From positions 372,001-436,000 of the forward strand of contig NZ_CP049916.1 of NCBI RefSeq assembly GCF_011578285.1: a DNA stretch of 64,000 nucleotides, given 5' to 3'. Of this stretch, positions 44,657 to 54,867 are shown piece after piece; the stretch's first letter is position 1; each line of letters opens with the position of its first letter. The position numbers and the translations under genes are program-made. This DNA comes from Acinetobacter lanii. Its GTDB lineage: Bacteria; Pseudomonadota; Gammaproteobacteria; Pseudomonadales; Moraxellaceae. The notes beneath the pieces were generated by a model that had not been told where the DNA came from, did not search any database, and saw nothing but the letters and a program-made list of their open reading frames with translations.

Positions 44657-45481
44657 ATGCCTATTCAAAAATGTAAGCCAACGTCTCCAGGACGTCGCTT
44701 TGTAGAGAAAGTCGTTCACGACCATCTTCACAAAGGTGCACCATACGCTCCATTAGTTGAAGCTAAAAAGCGTACTGGCGGCCGTAATAACAACGGTCAC
44801 ATCACGACTCGTCACGTTGGTGGCGGTCACAAGCAGCATTACCGTCTAGTTGACTTTAAACGTAACAAAGATGGTATTCCTGCAACTGTAGAGCGTATCG
44901 AATACGATCCTAACCGTACTGCACACATTGCACTTGTATTGTATGCTGATGGTGAACGTCGTTATATCATTGCGCCTAAAGGCCTTCGCGCTGGTGATAA
45001 AGTACAATCTGGTAACGATGCTCCAATTCGTCCAGGTAACTGCTTGCCACTTCGCAACATGCCTATCGGTTCTACTCTTCACAACATCGAACTTAAAATC
45101 GGTAAAGGCGCGCAATTAGCTCGTTCTGCTGGTACTTCAGTTCAATTGTTGGGTCGTGACGGTTCTTACGCTATCGTTCGTCTACGTTCAGGCGAGATGC
45201 GTAAAATTCACGTTGAATGCCGTGCAGTTCTTGGTGAAGTTTCTAACCAAGAAAGCAACCTTCGTTCACTAGGTAAAGCTGGTGCATCACGCTGGCGTGG
45301 TGTTCGTCCTACCGTTCGTGGTATGGCGATGAACCCAGTTGACCATCCACACGGTGGTGGTGAAGGGCGTAACAAAGGTATTCAACCTGTAAGCCCATGG
45401 GGTCAAAAAGCTAAAGGGTACAAAACACGTACCAATAAGCGTACGACTAAGATGATCATTCGCGACCGTCGCGTTAAGTAA
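44657..45481 (+). CDS. rplB: 50S ribosomal protein uL2
   Basis: 274 residues, family length. The peptidyl transferase-associated loop [14 protein letters not shown] with the conserved His is present, as are the OB-fold and SH3-like regions. It is 11 nt after rplW. Confidence 0.99.
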   Translation: MPIQKCKPTSPGRRFVEKVVHDHLHKGAPYAPLVEAKKRTGGRNNNGHITTRHVGGGHKQHYRLVDFKRNKDGIPATVERIEYDPNRTAHIALVLYADGERRYIIAPKGLRAGDKVQSGNDAPIRPGNCLPLRNMPIGSTLHNIELKIGKGAQLARSAGTSVQLLGRDGSYAIVRLRSGEMRKIHVECRAVLGEVSNQESNLRSLGKAGASRWRGVRPTVRGMAMNPVDHPHGGGEGRNKGIQPVSPWGQKAKGYKTRTNKRTTKMIIRDRRVK

Positions 45482-45500
45482 CAAGTAAAGGAATCTGACA

Positions 45501-45776
45501 ATGCCTCGTTCTCTGAAAAAAGGCCCATTCGTCGATGCGCACTTGTTCGCTAAGGTTGAAGCGGCTATCGCGGCTAATAACCGTAAGCCGATCAAAACTT
45601 GGTCGCGTCGTTCGATGATCCTCCCGGATTTTGTTGGTTTAACAATTTCTGTTCATAATGGCCGTAACCACGTTCCAGTGATTGTATCTGAACACATGGT
45701 TGGTCATAAACTCGGTGAATTCGCGCCAACTCGTACCTATCGTGGTCACGGTGTTGACAAGAAGTCTAAACGTTAA
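45501..45776 (+). CDS. rpsS: 30S ribosomal protein uS19
   Basis: 91 residues with [12 protein letters not shown] at the start and [15 protein letters not shown] near the end, both family signatures. It binds 16S rRNA near the decoding head with S13. It is 19 nt after rplB. Confidence 0.98.
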   Translation: MPRSLKKGPFVDAHLFAKVEAAIAANNRKPIKTWSRRSMILPDFVGLTISVHNGRNHVPVIVSEHMVGHKLGEFAPTRTYRGHGVDKKSKR

Positions 45777-45782
45777 GGTGCT

Positions 45783-46115
45783 ATGATGGAAGTTACTGCT
45801 AAATTACGCGGTGCCGCTATCTCGGCACAAAAAGTTCGTTTGGTTGCAGACCTAATCCGCGGCAAATCTGTTGCGCATGCTTTAAACGTATTGACATTCA
45901 GCAACAAAAAAGCTGCTGCAATCGTTAAAAAAGCTTTGGAATCTGCAATTGCTAACGCTGAACACAATAACAGTTTAGATGTAGACGACCTTAAAGTTTC
46001 TACGATCTACGTTGACGAAGGCACTAGCCTTAAACGTATTTTGCCACGTGCTAAAGGCCGTGCGGATCGTATTACTAAGCGTACTTGTCACATCACCGTT
46101 AAGGTAGGGGTTTGA
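45783..46115 (+). CDS. rplV: 50S ribosomal protein uL22
   Basis: 110 residues. The double Met start (ATGATGGAAG) leaves the exact initiator uncertain by one codon. The tunnel-lining beta hairpin with [13 protein letters not shown] is intact, without the deletions linked to macrolide resistance. It is 6 nt after rpsS and 1 nt before rpsC. Confidence 0.97.
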   Translation: MMEVTAKLRGAAISAQKVRLVADLIRGKSVAHALNVLTFSNKKAAAIVKKALESAIANAEHNNSLDVDDLKVSTIYVDEGTSLKRILPRAKGRADRITKRTCHITVKVGV

Positions 46116-46116
46116 T

Positions 46117-46869
46117 ATGGGTCAGAAGGTTCATCCAATCGGTATCCGCCTAGGTGTTGTGAAACGTCATAACGCTAACTGGTACGCGAGTCCGAAACAA
46201 TATGCTGAATATTTGCTTAAAGATCTTCAAGTTCGTGAGTTTTTGAACAAAAAACTTAAAAACGCGATGGTGAGCAATATTCTTATCGAACGTCCTACAG
46301 GCGCTGCTAAAGTTACTATTAGCACTGCTCGTCCTGGTATCGTTATCGGTAAAAAAGGCGAAGACATTGAGAAATTACAACGCGAATTAACATCTATTAT
46401 GGGTGTTCCTGCGCAAGTAAGCATCAACGAAATCGACCGCCCAGATTTAGACGCTCGTCTAGTTGCTGAAGCAATCGCTTCTCAATTGGAAAAACGTGTG
46501 ATGTTCCGTCGTGCTATGAAGCGTGCGGTTCAGAACTCTATGCGTTCTGGTGCTAAAGGTATTAAAGTTGAAGTTTCTGGTCGTTTAGGTGGTGCTGAGA
46601 TTGCACGTACTGAATGGTATCGTGAAGGTCGTGTACCTCTACATACTCTTCGTGCTGACATCGATTACTCATCTGTTCGCGCTGAAACTACATACGGTAC
46701 GATTGGTGTTAAAGTTTGGGTATTCCGTGGCGAGATCTTAGGTGGCATGAAACAAGTCATGAACCCTGCTCCTGCTGAAGAACGTCCAGCTAAACGCGGT
46801 CGTGGTCGTGGTGAAGGTCAGGAGCGTCGTGGTCGTCGCAATGATCGTTCTGCTGAAAAAGGAGAATAA
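46117..46869 (+). CDS. rpsC: 30S ribosomal protein uS3
   Basis: 250 residues, about 17 longer than E. coli S3. The KH domain GxxG is IVIGKKGED. The C-terminal end is a basic, Arg/Gly/Glu-rich tail ([20 protein letters not shown]) that accounts for the extra length. It forms the mRNA entry with S4 and S5. It follows rplV by 1 nt. Confidence 0.98.
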   Translation: MGQKVHPIGIRLGVVKRHNANWYASPKQYAEYLLKDLQVREFLNKKLKNAMVSNILIERPTGAAKVTISTARPGIVIGKKGEDIEKLQRELTSIMGVPAQVSINEIDRPDLDARLVAEAIASQLEKRVMFRRAMKRAVQNSMRSGAKGIKVEVSGRLGGAEIARTEWYREGRVPLHTLRADIDYSSVRAETTYGTIGVKVWVFRGEILGGMKQVMNPAPAEERPAKRGRGRGEGQERRGRRNDRSAEKGE

Positions 46870-46872
46870 TCC

Positions 46873-47286
46873 ATGTTACAACCTAAACGTACTAAATTCC
46901 GCAAAGTGCAAAAAGGCCGTAACACTGGTTTAGCACACCGCGGTAGCACTGTATCTTTTGGTACAATCGCACTTAAATCAATTGAACGTGGTCAAATGAC
47001 TGCGCGTCAAATTGAAGCTGCGCGTCGTACAATTAGCCGTCGTATTAAACGTGGTGGTAAAATCTTTATCCGTGTTTTCCCTGACAAACCAATTACTGCT
47101 AAACCATTAGAAGTTCGTATGGGTAAAGGTAAAGGTTCGGTGGAATACTGGGTTTGCCAAATCAAACCAGGTAAAGTCTTGTACGAAATTGATGGTGTAA
47201 ACGAAGAATTAGCGCGTGAAGCATTTGTACTTGCTGCTGCTAAGCTTCCGTTTAAAACCGCTATCGTGACTCGGACGGTAATGTAA
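46873..47286 (+). CDS. rplP: 50S ribosomal protein uL16
   Basis: 137 residues. The [19 protein letters not shown] loop includes the Arg that is hydroxylated in E. coli L16. It is 3 nt after rpsC and its stop overlaps the rpmC start (TAATG). Confidence 0.98.
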   Translation: MLQPKRTKFRKVQKGRNTGLAHRGSTVSFGTIALKSIERGQMTARQIEAARRTISRRIKRGGKIFIRVFPDKPITAKPLEVRMGKGKGSVEYWVCQIKPGKVLYEIDGVNEELAREAFVLAAAKLPFKTAIVTRTVM

Positions 47287-47483
47287 TGAAAACTAAAGAT
47301 CTACGTGAAAAATCGGTAGAAGAATTGACAACTTTGCTTGATGAGCAACAGTTAAACCAATTCCGTCTTCGTATGGCTAAAGCAACTGGTCAATTGGGTA
47401 AATCGCACGAAGTTGCGCTTACTCGTAAGACAATCGCTCGTATCAAGACCCTCCTTACCGAAAAACAGGGGAACGCACAATGA
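47286..47483 (+). CDS. rpmC: 50S ribosomal protein uL29
   Basis: 65-residue two-helix protein ([18 protein letters not shown] start). It sits by the exit tunnel with L23. It overlaps rplP by 1 nt and rpsQ by 4 nt. Confidence 0.97.
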   Translation: MKTKDLREKSVEELTTLLDEQQLNQFRLRMAKATGQLGKSHEVALTRKTIARIKTLLTEKQGNAQ

Positions 47484-47737
47484 GTGAGCAAACAGTTCGC
47501 ACGTTAACAGGTAAAGTAGTAAGCGACAAGATGGACAAGTCTATCGTTGTGCTTATCGAACGCCGCGTTCAACACCCGTTGTATGGCAAATCAATCCGCC
47601 GTTCAACAAAATTACACGCTCATGATGAGAACAACACTGCTAAAACTGGCGATGTTGTAACTATCAAAGAAAGCCGCCCAATTTCTAAAACTAAGTCTTG
47701 GACTTTAGTTTCAGTTGTTGAAGCTGCTGCTGAGTAA
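47480..47737 (+). CDS. rpsQ: 30S ribosomal protein uS17
   Basis: 85-residue OB-fold protein. The motif [20 protein letters not shown] and the [19 protein letters not shown] segment are typical. It is the last gene of the S10 part. A 91-nt gap follows before rplN, the only sizeable gap before the rpmJ-rpsM boundary. Confidence 0.98.
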   Translation: MSEQTVRTLTGKVVSDKMDKSIVVLIERRVQHPLYGKSIRRSTKLHAHDENNTAKTGDVVTIKESRPISKTKSWTLVSVVEAAAE

Positions 47738-47828
47738 TAAACGTTCTTGTTGCATCATCGGTTGATTTCGAGTACTCTTTGAGCCTTTCGAAATTTCGAC
47801 CGGTGTTGCTCGGTTTTGGAGTAGGGCA
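47738..47828 (+). other. S10/spc junction with possible leader hairpin
   Basis: 91 nt. ATTTCG (47765-47770) can pair with CGAAAT (47889-47894 is not meant; the partner lies at 47789-47794) and, with an internal loop, GGT with ACC. The 12-nt palindrome TCGAAATTTCGA overlaps the right arm. I find no good promoter, so transcription probably reads through from S10. Confidence 0.3.
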
Positions 47829-48197
47829 ATGATTCAAACCGAAAGTATGCTCGACGTAGCAGACAACAGTGGTGCTCGCCGCGTACAATGTATCAAAGTA
47901 CTAGGTGGTTCACATCGTCGTTATGCTTCTGTTGGCGACATTATTAAAGTTACTGTAAAAGAAGCTATTCCGCGTGGCCGTGTTAAAAAAGGCGACGTAA
48001 TGAATGCTGTAGTTGTACGTACAAAATTCGGCATCCGTCGTCCAGACGGTTCTGTGATTCGTTTCGACGATAACGCAGCTGTTATTTTGAACAACAACAA
48101 AGCGCCGATTGCAACTCGTATTTTCGGACCAGTGACTCGTGAACTTCGTACTGAACAGTTCATGAAAATCATTTCATTGGCTCCTGAAGTTCTATAA
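47829..48197 (+). CDS. rplN: 50S ribosomal protein uL14
   Basis: 122 residues. [20 protein letters not shown] at the start and [25 protein letters not shown] ending (here [12 protein letters not shown]) are the family signatures. It binds L19 and the bridge to 16S rRNA and is the target of RsfS. It is the first gene of the spc part. Confidence 0.98.
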   Translation: MIQTESMLDVADNSGARRVQCIKVLGGSHRRYASVGDIIKVTVKEAIPRGRVKKGDVMNAVVVRTKFGIRRPDGSVIRFDDNAAVILNNNKAPIATRIFGPVTRELRTEQFMKIISLAPEVL

Positions 48198-48208
48198 TAG
48201 AGGCAATC

Positions 48209-48526
48209 ATGGCTAAGATTAAAAAAGGCGATCAAGTAATTGTGATCGCAGGTAAAGAAAAAGGCAAACAGGGTACTGTTCTGTCTGTTTCTAACGACCG
48301 TGTTAAGGTTGAAGGCCTTAACTTGGTTAAGAAGCATCAAAAGCCGAATCGTGCAACAGGTGCTGAAGGCGCTATCGTTACACAAGAAGCTACGCTTCAT
48401 ATCTCTAACGTGGCAATTTTTAATGCTACAACCCAAAAGGCTGACCGTGTTGGTTACCAAGTAGTTGAAGGCGTGAAAACTCGCGTATTCAAATCTAATG
48501 GTGAATCAGTGGCGGTAGCGAAGTAA
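48209..48526 (+). CDS. rplX: 50S ribosomal protein uL24
   Basis: 105 residues with a KOW motif ([19 protein letters not shown]). It is an early assembly protein of the 50S subunit. It is 11 nt after rplN. Confidence 0.98.
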   Translation: MAKIKKGDQVIVIAGKEKGKQGTVLSVSNDRVKVEGLNLVKKHQKPNRATGAEGAIVTQEATLHISNVAIFNATTQKADRVGYQVVEGVKTRVFKSNGESVAVAK

Positions 48527-48542
48527 TAGGTTGATATAGGCC

Positions 48543-49079
48543 ATGGCCAGACTTAAAACACGTTATAACGACGAACTTAAAGCTCAGTTGCAAGAAACTT
48601 TGGGCGTTAAGAATGTGATGGAAATTCCACGCATCACAAAAATTACCATCAACATGGGTGTTGGTGCTGCATCAGCTGACAAGAAATTGTTAGATGGCGC
48701 TCTTGCGGACATGCAAGCAATTGCTGGTCAAAAACCAGTTCTTACTTTAGCTCGCAAATCTATCGCTGGTTTCAAAATCCGTGATGGTTGGCCGATTGGT
48801 TGTAAAGTTACTTTACGCGGCGAACGCATGTACGAATTCTTAGACCGTTTGATCTCTATCGCGATCCCTCGTATTCGTGACTTCCGCGGTTTTTCTGCGA
48901 AATCATTCGACGGCCGTGGTAACTATTCAATGGGTTTAAAGGAACAAATCATGTTCCCTGAAATCGACTTTGATAAGATTGATCGTATTCGTGGTATGGA
49001 CATTACCGTTACTACGACTGCTCGCACCGATGACGAAGGCCGTGCGCTTATGCGTGCATTCGGCTTCCCGTTTAAATAA
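48543..49079 (+). CDS. rplE: 50S ribosomal protein uL5
   Basis: 178 residues, family length. [16 protein letters not shown] and [17 protein letters not shown] are conserved. It binds 5S rRNA and contacts the P-site tRNA. It is 16 nt after rplX. Confidence 0.98.
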   Translation: MARLKTRYNDELKAQLQETLGVKNVMEIPRITKITINMGVGAASADKKLLDGALADMQAIAGQKPVLTLARKSIAGFKIRDGWPIGCKVTLRGERMYEFLDRLISIAIPRIRDFRGFSAKSFDGRGNYSMGLKEQIMFPEIDFDKIDRIRGMDITVTTTARTDDEGRALMRAFGFPFK

Positions 49080-49088
49080 GAGGTCGAT

Positions 49089-49394
49089 ATGGCTAAGAAA
49101 GGTATGATTAATCGCGAATTGAAACGCGAAGCTACTGTTGCTAAATACGCTGCAAAACGCGCTGAATTAAAAGCGATTATTGCAAACGTAAATGCAACAG
49201 ACGAAGAACGTTTCGAAGCGATGATGAAATTTCAAGCATTACCACGTAATGCGTCTCCAGTACGTCTTCGTAACCGTTGTGGTTTAACTGGTCGTCCTCA
49301 TGGTTACTTCCGTAAGTTCGGTCTAAGCCGTAACAAATTACGTGAAACAGTAATGCAAGGTGATGTACCGGGCGTTGTTAAGGCAAGCTGGTAA
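49089..49394 (+). CDS. rpsN: 30S ribosomal protein uS14 (zinc-independent form)
   Basis: 101 residues, the long C-minus form. The region that carries CxxC pairs in zinc-binding S14 has only [17 protein letters not shown] with one Cys, so it binds no zinc. This is the normal form in gammaproteobacteria. It is 9 nt after rplE. Confidence 0.98.
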   Translation: MAKKGMINRELKREATVAKYAAKRAELKAIIANVNATDEERFEAMMKFQALPRNASPVRLRNRCGLTGRPHGYFRKFGLSRNKLRETVMQGDVPGVVKASW

Positions 49395-49405
49395 GGAGCG
49401 ACTAG

Positions 49406-49801
49406 ATGAGTATGCAAGATACCGTTGCCGACATGTTAACACGTGTTCGTAACGCACAAATGGCTAAGAAACAAACTGTTTCTATGCCTAACTCTAAGTT
49501 GAAGGTTGCTATTGCAAACGTTCTTCAACAAGAAGGTTATATCTCAGAAGTAGCGGTTGCTGAAAACGATGGCAAACCTACTTTAACGATTACTTTAAAA
49601 TATTTCGAAGGCAAACCAGTTATCGAAACTGTGAAGCGTGTAAGCCGTCCAGGTCTACGCCAATATCGCGGTAAAGATGCACTTCCAAGCGTTAAGCAAG
49701 GTTTAGGTATTGCAATTGTTTCTACAAGCAAAGGCATCATGACTGATCGCGCAGCACGTTCTGCTGGTATCGGTGGTGAAGTTATTGCTTTCGTATCTTA
49801 A
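49406..49801 (+). CDS. rpsH: 30S ribosomal protein uS8
   Basis: 131 residues. [16 protein letters not shown] and the C-terminal [20 protein letters not shown] are the signatures. In E. coli S8 regulates the spc operon by binding mRNA near rplE. I did not identify such a site. It is 11 nt after rpsN. Confidence 0.98.
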   Translation: MSMQDTVADMLTRVRNAQMAKKQTVSMPNSKLKVAIANVLQQEGYISEVAVAENDGKPTLTITLKYFEGKPVIETVKRVSRPGLRQYRGKDALPSVKQGLGIAIVSTSKGIMTDRAARSAGIGGEVIAFVS

Positions 49802-49814
49802 TAGGTGATTCCTC

Positions 49815-50348
49815 ATGTCTCGTGTGGCTAAAGCCCCAGTAACTGTACCTAACGGTGTAACAGTTACTCAGAACGGCCGGCAGGTCGAAGTGAAAGGCAG
49901 CAAAGGTACTTTGTCTTTCAACCTGCATGCGCTGGTCGAGCTTAAACAGGAAGAAGGCCAGTTAAACCTTGCTCCAGTTAAAGAGTCGAAAGACGCTTGG
50001 ATGCAAGCTGGTACTGCTCGCGCTGTTCTTAACAACCTTGTTAAAGGTGTTAACGAAGGTTTCGAACGTAAATTACAGTTAATCGGTGTTGGTTATAAAG
50101 CTGCGGTAAAAGGTAACGTTGTTAACCTTAACCTTGGTTTCTCACACCCGATTGATTATACGCTTCCTGAAGGTGTAACTGCTGAAACTCCAACAGCAAC
50201 AGAAATCATCCTTAAGTCAGCTGACAAAGCTGCTTTAGGTCAGGTTGCTGCAGATATCCGTGGTTACCGTCCACCAGAGCCTTATAAAGGTAAAGGTGTT
50301 CGTTATTCTGATGAAGTTGTTCTTCGTAAAGAAGCTAAGAAGAAATAA
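49815..50348 (+). CDS. rplF: 50S ribosomal protein uL6
   Basis: 177 residues. Two duplicated domains are visible, with [19 protein letters not shown] near the end. It lies by the GTPase-associated centre. It is 13 nt after rpsH. Confidence 0.98.
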   Translation: MSRVAKAPVTVPNGVTVTQNGRQVEVKGSKGTLSFNLHALVELKQEEGQLNLAPVKESKDAWMQAGTARAVLNNLVKGVNEGFERKLQLIGVGYKAAVKGNVVNLNLGFSHPIDYTLPEGVTAETPTATEIILKSADKAALGQVAADIRGYRPPEPYKGKGVRYSDEVVLRKEAKKK

Positions 50349-50362
50349 GGCGCGAGGTTCTT

Positions 50363-50713
50363 ATGAACGAAAAGAAACAAACCCGTTTGCGTCGTGCGAA
50401 AAGCACACGCTTGCACATCCGTGCATTGGGTGCGACTCGTTTGTGTGTAAACCGCACTCCGCGTCACATCTATGCTCAAGTTATTTCAGCAGATGGTGGC
50501 AAAGTATTAGCGCAAGCTTCTACTTTAGACGCTACTTTACGTGCTGGTACAACTGGTAACGTTGATGCTGCAACTAAAGTTGGTGCTTTAATCGCTGAAC
50601 GTGCTAAAGCAGCTGGTGTAACTAAAGTTGCATTTGACCGTTCTGGTTTCAAATATCATGGTCGTATCAAAGCCTTGGCTGATGCTGCTCGTGAAAACGG
50701 CTTGGAGTTCTAA
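50363..50713 (+). CDS. rplR: 50S ribosomal protein uL18
   Basis: 116 residues. [20 protein letters not shown] is the basic N-terminus that binds 5S rRNA, and [20 protein letters not shown] is conserved. It is 14 nt after rplF and 2 nt before rpsE. Confidence 0.98.
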   Translation: MNEKKQTRLRRAKSTRLHIRALGATRLCVNRTPRHIYAQVISADGGKVLAQASTLDATLRAGTTGNVDAATKVGALIAERAKAAGVTKVAFDRSGFKYHGRIKALADAARENGLEF

Positions 50714-50715
50714 TC

Positions 50716-51213
50716 ATGGCTAAAGTTGAACAAAACGAAGGTCTTGTTGAAAAGCTGGTTGCCGTTGATCGTGTAGCCAAAGTTGTTAAGGGTGGTCGTA
50801 TCTTCTCTTTCACAGCATTAACTGTTGTGGGTGATGGTAATGGTCGTGTAGGTTTTGGTCGTGGTAAAGCACGTGAAGTTCCAGCTGCTATTTCTAAAGC
50901 ACTTGAAGCTGCTCGTCGCAACATGATCACTGTTGATCTTGCAGGTACTACTCTGCAACACCCTGTGAATGCTCGTCATGGTGCAAGCCGTGTTTACATG
51001 CAACCTGCTTCTGAAGGTACTGGCGTAATCGCTGGTGGCGCAATGCGTGCTGTTCTAGAAGCTGCTGGTGTACACAACGTACTTGCTAAATGTTATGGTT
51101 CTACTAACGCTGCTAACGTAGTAAACGCGACTTTTAAAGGTTTGCGTGATATGACTTCTCCTGAGAAAGTTGCTGCGAAACGTGGTTTATCAGTAGAACA
51201 AATTCAAGGGTAA
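50716..51213 (+). CDS. rpsE: 30S ribosomal protein uS5
   Basis: 165 residues. The N-terminal double-stranded-RNA-like domain contains [20 protein letters not shown] and the spectinomycin-site loop. [19 protein letters not shown] is in the C-terminal domain. It helps maintain decoding accuracy. It is 2 nt after rplR. Confidence 0.98.
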   Translation: MAKVEQNEGLVEKLVAVDRVAKVVKGGRIFSFTALTVVGDGNGRVGFGRGKAREVPAAISKALEAARRNMITVDLAGTTLQHPVNARHGASRVYMQPASEGTGVIAGGAMRAVLEAAGVHNVLAKCYGSTNAANVVNATFKGLRDMTSPEKVAAKRGLSVEQIQG

Positions 51214-51219
51214 TCAATC

Positions 51220-51396
51220 ATGAAAACGATTAAAGTTACCCAGACTAAATCTTCTGCGCACCGTTTGAAAAATCACAAACTGAGCTTGCAAGGTTTAGGT
51301 CTGCGTCGTATTGGTCATACAGTAGAAGTTCAAGACACACCTTCTAACCGTGGTATGATCAACCAAGTCTACTATATGGTTAGTGTAGAGGAATAA
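51220..51396 (+). CDS. rpmD: 50S ribosomal protein uL30
   Basis: 58 residues ([20 protein letters not shown] start, [17 protein letters not shown] centre), the usual size. It is 6 nt after rpsE and 3 nt before rplO, so its position in the spc order is exact. Confidence 0.97.
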   Translation: MKTIKVTQTKSSAHRLKNHKLSLQGLGLRRIGHTVEVQDTPSNRGMINQVYYMVSVEE

Positions 51397-51399
51397 GCC

Positions 51400-51840
51400 A
51401 TGACTCTGCGTTTAAATACAATTGCGCCTGCAGAAGGTGCTAAGCGTGATAACCTTCGTCTAGGCCGTGGTATCGGTTCTGGCGTAGGTAAGACTGGTGG
51501 CCGTGGTGTTAAAGGTCAGAACTCACGTAAGAGCGGTGGTACACGTCCAGGTTTTGAAGGTGGTCAAACTGCGTTATATCGTCGTTTACCTAAATTCGGT
51601 TTTACAAGCCAACAAGCTTTGAAAACTGCTGAAGTACGTTTGTCTGAACTTAACAAAGTTGAAGGCGATATCGTTTCTTTAGAAACTTTGAAAGCTGCTA
51701 ACGTTGTCCGTAAAGATATGATTCGTGCGCGTATCGTTCTTTCTGGTGAAATCACTCGTGCATTCACTGTTCAAGGTGTTGCATTGACTAAAGGCGCTAA
51801 AGCTGCTGTTGAAGCTGCTGGCGGTAAAGTCGAGGAGTAA
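51400..51840 (+). CDS. rplO: 50S ribosomal protein uL15
   Basis: 146 residues. The Gly/Arg-rich N-terminal extension ([19 protein letters not shown]) that threads through 23S rRNA is present. It ends GGKVEE, and the GAGGAG of its last codons acts as ribosome binding site for secY. Confidence 0.98.
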   Translation: MTLRLNTIAPAEGAKRDNLRLGRGIGSGVGKTGGRGVKGQNSRKSGGTRPGFEGGQTALYRRLPKFGFTSQQALKTAEVRLSELNKVEGDIVSLETLKAANVVRKDMIRARIVLSGEITRAFTVQGVALTKGAKAAVEAAGGKVEE

Positions 51841-51846
51841 TCGCGA

Positions 51847-53205
51847 GTGACTATGTCTCCTAGTTCTACAGGTCATGTCAACATGATGAAAGGTCAGCCT
51901 TTTCATGTGAAATACCGTGAAATCATTCAACGACTCATGTTTTTGGTTGGTGCATTGGTTGTCTTTCGACTAGGAGCGCATATTCCGCTGCCAGGTATTG
52001 ATAATGTCGCTTTGGAACGTTTTTTCAATGCCAATGAGGGAACTTTCCTCGGCTTGTTTAATATGTTCTCGGGCGGGGCATTGGAACGAATGTCTATTCT
52101 GGCTTTGGGGATCATGCCATACATCTCTGCATCGATTATCGTGCAGTTGATGTCTACGGTGGTTCCTCAGCTGGAAGCATTAAAGAAAGAAGGCGAGCAG
52201 GGCAAACGTAAGATTAACCAATATACGCGCTACGGCACGTTATTTCTTGCATTGGTGCAAGGTATCGGGATGTGTGCAGGTCTGATCAGTCAAGGGATTA
52301 CCTTTACTTCAGGTTTAGCATTCTACATTCCAGCGCTAACTTCGTTAGTGGCAGGTACCATGTTCCTGATGTGGTTGGGTGAACAAATTACCGAACGTGG
52401 TGTTGGTAATGGGATCTCAATGATCATCTTTGCAGGGATCGTGGCAGGTTTACCAAGTACAGTGATTCAGTCCTTTACCCTTGTGGAAAATGGTCAGTCG
52501 AGCTTAATTGGTATTGCGGTATTTGGTTTACTCTCTTTGGCTGTTTTGGCAGCTATTGTGTTTATTGAAAAGGCACAACGTCGAATTCCTGTAAACTATG
52601 CGCAAAAGCAGCAAGGCCGTCGAGTATTTACTGCACAGCAAACCCATTTGCCATTGAAAATTAACATGGCGGGTGTAATTCCAGCAATTTTCGCAAGTTC
52701 ATTGTTGTTGTTCCCTGCAAGTTTAGGTCAATGGTTGGGGAGTTCTGATCCTGATGCGGGAATCATTAAGCGTACACTACAAGATTTGGCATTAGTTTTA
52801 TCACCTGGACAACCTTTATATTTGGTACTGTTTGGTGCACTCATTATCTTCTTCTGTTATTTCTATACAGCGCTAGTATTTAGCCCTAAAGAAGTATCAG
52901 AAAATTTGAAGCGTAGTGGAGCATATGTGCCAGGTATTCGCCCAGGTGAGCAAACTGCTCGTTATTTAGATCATATTCTTAGTCGTTTGACATTTATTGG
53001 CGCGATTTATATTACAGTTGTATGTTTAATGCCGATGGTACTGCAAAGTTCATTTGGTATTCCGTTCCACCTTGGTGGTACATCACTGTTGATCGTGGTT
53101 GTTGTTGTGATGGACTTTATGGCTCAGCTTCAAGCTCATCTCACTTCACGTCAATATGACAATCAAACGCTAATGAGTAAAACGACTGCTCATCCGAAAG
53201 GATAA
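51847..53205 (+). CDS. secY: Preprotein translocase subunit SecY
   Basis: 452-residue inner-membrane channel with ten transmembrane helices. The plug/helix-2 region and the conserved LGIMPYISASIIVQL are visible, as is the cytoplasmic loop with KEGEQGKRKINQYTRYGT. I start at the GTG at 51847, which has GAGGAG about 10 nt upstream. The ATG at 51853 is 16 nt from it. SecE and SecG are not in this window. It is part of the spc operon, as is normal. Confidence 0.97.
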   Translation: MTMSPSSTGHVNMMKGQPFHVKYREIIQRLMFLVGALVVFRLGAHIPLPGIDNVALERFFNANEGTFLGLFNMFSGGALERMSILALGIMPYISASIIVQLMSTVVPQLEALKKEGEQGKRKINQYTRYGTLFLALVQGIGMCAGLISQGITFTSGLAFYIPALTSLVAGTMFLMWLGEQITERGVGNGISMIIFAGIVAGLPSTVIQSFTLVENGQSSLIGIAVFGLLSLAVLAAIVFIEKAQRRIPVNYAQKQQGRRVFTAQQTHLPLKINMAGVIPAIFASSLLLFPASLGQWLGSSDPDAGIIKRTLQDLALVLSPGQPLYLVLFGALIIFFCYFYTALVFSPKEVSENLKRSGAYVPGIRPGEQTARYLDHILSRLTFIGAIYITVVCLMPMVLQSSFGIPFHLGGTSLLIVVVVVMDFMAQLQAHLTSRQYDNQTLMSKTTAHPKG

Positions 53206-53226
53206 GCGCACTTAGAAGGTTTCATT

Positions 53227-53343
53227 ATGAAAGTTCAAGCTTCTGTAAAGAAAATTTGTGGTAGCTGTAAAGTTATCCGTCGTAATGGGGTTATCCGCGT
53301 GATTTGTAGCGCTGAACCTCGTCATAAGCAGCGTCAAGGTTAA
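53227..53343 (+). CDS. rpmJ: 50S ribosomal protein bL36 (zinc-binding form)
   Basis: 38 residues ([20 protein letters not shown] start). The zinc ligands Cys11, Cys14, Cys27 and His33 are all present, so this is the C-plus form. It is 21 nt after secY, and a 105-nt gap separates it from rpsM. Confidence 0.97.
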
Positions 53344-53358
53344 TCTAATCAAGACCTG

Positions 53359-53414
53359 TTGATTTCAGTAGGCTAATTAGGTTATTATCCGCCCCTCAAG
53401 ATTTTGTCGGGCGG
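53359..53414 (+). promoter_or_regulatory. Candidate alpha-operon promoter and hairpin before rpsM
   Basis: TTGATT (53359-53364), 18-nt spacer, TATTAT (53383-53388). Directly after it a GC-rich hairpin has CCGCCC (53389-53394) and GGGCGG (53409-53414) arms with a 14-nt loop. There is no T run, so it is not a standard terminator. It may form part of the leader that S4 recognises in other bacteria. Confidence 0.45.
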
Positions 53415-53448
53415 TTGATTATATCTACTGCCTTTTTGGAGAAAGTGA

Positions 53449-53805
53449 ATGGCTCGTATTGCCGGTGTAAACATTCCGGATAACAAGCATGCTGTTATCT
53501 CTCTTACGTATATCTTTGGTATCGGTCGTCACACTGCTAAGAATATCTTAGCTGCTGTTGGCATTGCACCAACTACTAAGATTCGCGAATTAGATGACGC
53601 TCAGCTTGATGCGATTCGTGCAGAAATTACTAAGGTTCCGACCGAAGGTGATTTACGTCGCGAAATTTCCATGAACATTAAACGTTTAATGGATTTAGGC
53701 TGCTACCGCGGTCTTCGTCATCGTCGCAGCTTGCCTGTCCGCGGACAACGCACCAAAACTAACGCACGTACCCGTAAAGGTCCGCGCAAACCGATTAAGA
53801 AATAA
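53449..53805 (+). CDS. rpsM: 30S ribosomal protein uS13
   Basis: 118 residues. [21 protein letters not shown] start, [20 protein letters not shown] and the basic tail GPRKPIKK are typical. It contacts the P-site tRNA and S19. It begins the alpha part of the cluster. Confidence 0.98.
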   Translation: MARIAGVNIPDNKHAVISLTYIFGIGRHTAKNILAAVGIAPTTKIRELDDAQLDAIRAEITKVPTEGDLRREISMNIKRLMDLGCYRGLRHRRSLPVRGQRTKTNARTRKGPRKPIKK

Positions 53806-53824
53806 GATTTCTGGAAGCTAAAAG

Positions 53825-54211
53825 ATGGCTAAAGATACACGCGCACGCAAGAAGGTCACTCGTACCGTCTCTGAAGGTGTTGCACACATTCACGCTTCTT
53901 TTAATAACACCATTGTGACTATTACCGATCGTCAAGGTAATGCACTGGCTTGGGCCACTTCAGGTGGACAAGGCTTCCGTGGATCACGTAAATCAACTCC
54001 GTTCGCTGCTCAGGTAGCTGCTGAAGTTGCTGGTAAAGCAGCTTTAGATTATGGTTTGAAAAACTTGGACGTCCTTGTTAAAGGTCCTGGTCCAGGTCGT
54101 GAATCTGCGGTTCGTGCTTTAGGTGCAGTGGGTTATAAAATTAATAGCATTACCGATGTGACTCCAATTCCTCACAACGGTTGTCGTCCACCTAAAAAAC
54201 GTCGCGTCTAA
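53825..54211 (+). CDS. rpsK: 30S ribosomal protein uS11
   Basis: 128 residues. The signatures [19 protein letters not shown] and [15 protein letters not shown] are intact. It lies in the platform of the 30S subunit. It is 19 nt after rpsM. Confidence 0.98.
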   Translation: MAKDTRARKKVTRTVSEGVAHIHASFNNTIVTITDRQGNALAWATSGGQGFRGSRKSTPFAAQVAAEVAGKAALDYGLKNLDVLVKGPGPGRESAVRALGAVGYKINSITDVTPIPHNGCRPPKKRRV

Positions 54212-54223
54212 GGAGAATCATTC

Positions 54224-54850
54224 ATGGCTCGTTATATTGGTCCAAAATGCAAACTCTCTCGCCGCGAAGGGACAGACCTGCAACTTAAATCAGGCGTTAA
54301 ACCGTTTGATGTAAAAACTAAAAAACATGCTAAAGCACCTGGCCAACATGGCGGGGCTCGTGGCAGTAAACAATCTGAGTATTCACTACAATTACGTGAA
54401 AAACAAAAAGTACGTCGTATGTACGGTGTTTTAGAGCGTCAATTTAGTAACTACTATAAAGAAGCTGCTCGTGTTAAAGGCGCAACAGGTGAAAACTTGT
54501 TGAAATTGCTTGAAAGCCGTCTAGATAACGTTGTTTATCGCATGGGTTTTGGTTCTACACGTGCAGAAGCTCGTCAGCTTGTATCTCACCGTAGCATCAC
54601 TTTGAATGGCCGTCGTGTAAACATTGCGTCTATCCAAGTAAAAGCGGGCGATGTGATTGCAGTACACGAAAGCTCTAAGCAACAATTACGTATTAAAAAC
54701 GCAATTGAATTAGCTGCTCAACGTGGAACTCCTTCTTGGATGGAAATTGACCATTCTAAATTAGAAGGTACATTCAAATCTGCACCAGATCGTTCTGATT
54801 TACCTGCTGAAATCAACGAAAGCTTGATTGTTGAATTGTATTCTAAATAA
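54224..54850 (+). CDS. rpsD: 30S ribosomal protein uS4
   Basis: 208 residues with the S4 RNA-binding domain ([20 protein letters not shown]). The N-terminal zinc-type cysteines are absent (one Cys in GPKCKLSRR). In E. coli it is the regulator of the alpha operon. It is 12 nt after rpsK. Confidence 0.98.
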   Translation: MARYIGPKCKLSRREGTDLQLKSGVKPFDVKTKKHAKAPGQHGGARGSKQSEYSLQLREKQKVRRMYGVLERQFSNYYKEAARVKGATGENLLKLLESRLDNVVYRMGFGSTRAEARQLVSHRSITLNGRRVNIASIQVKAGDVIAVHESSKQQLRIKNAIELAAQRGTPSWMEIDHSKLEGTFKSAPDRSDLPAEINESLIVELYSK

Positions 54851-54867
54851 TCCTTGAGGTAGCAATA

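Noticed and set aside
47921..48460. 179-codon minus-strand ORF over rplN and rplX
   Set aside because: Shadow of two highly conserved ribosomal protein genes on the plus strand.
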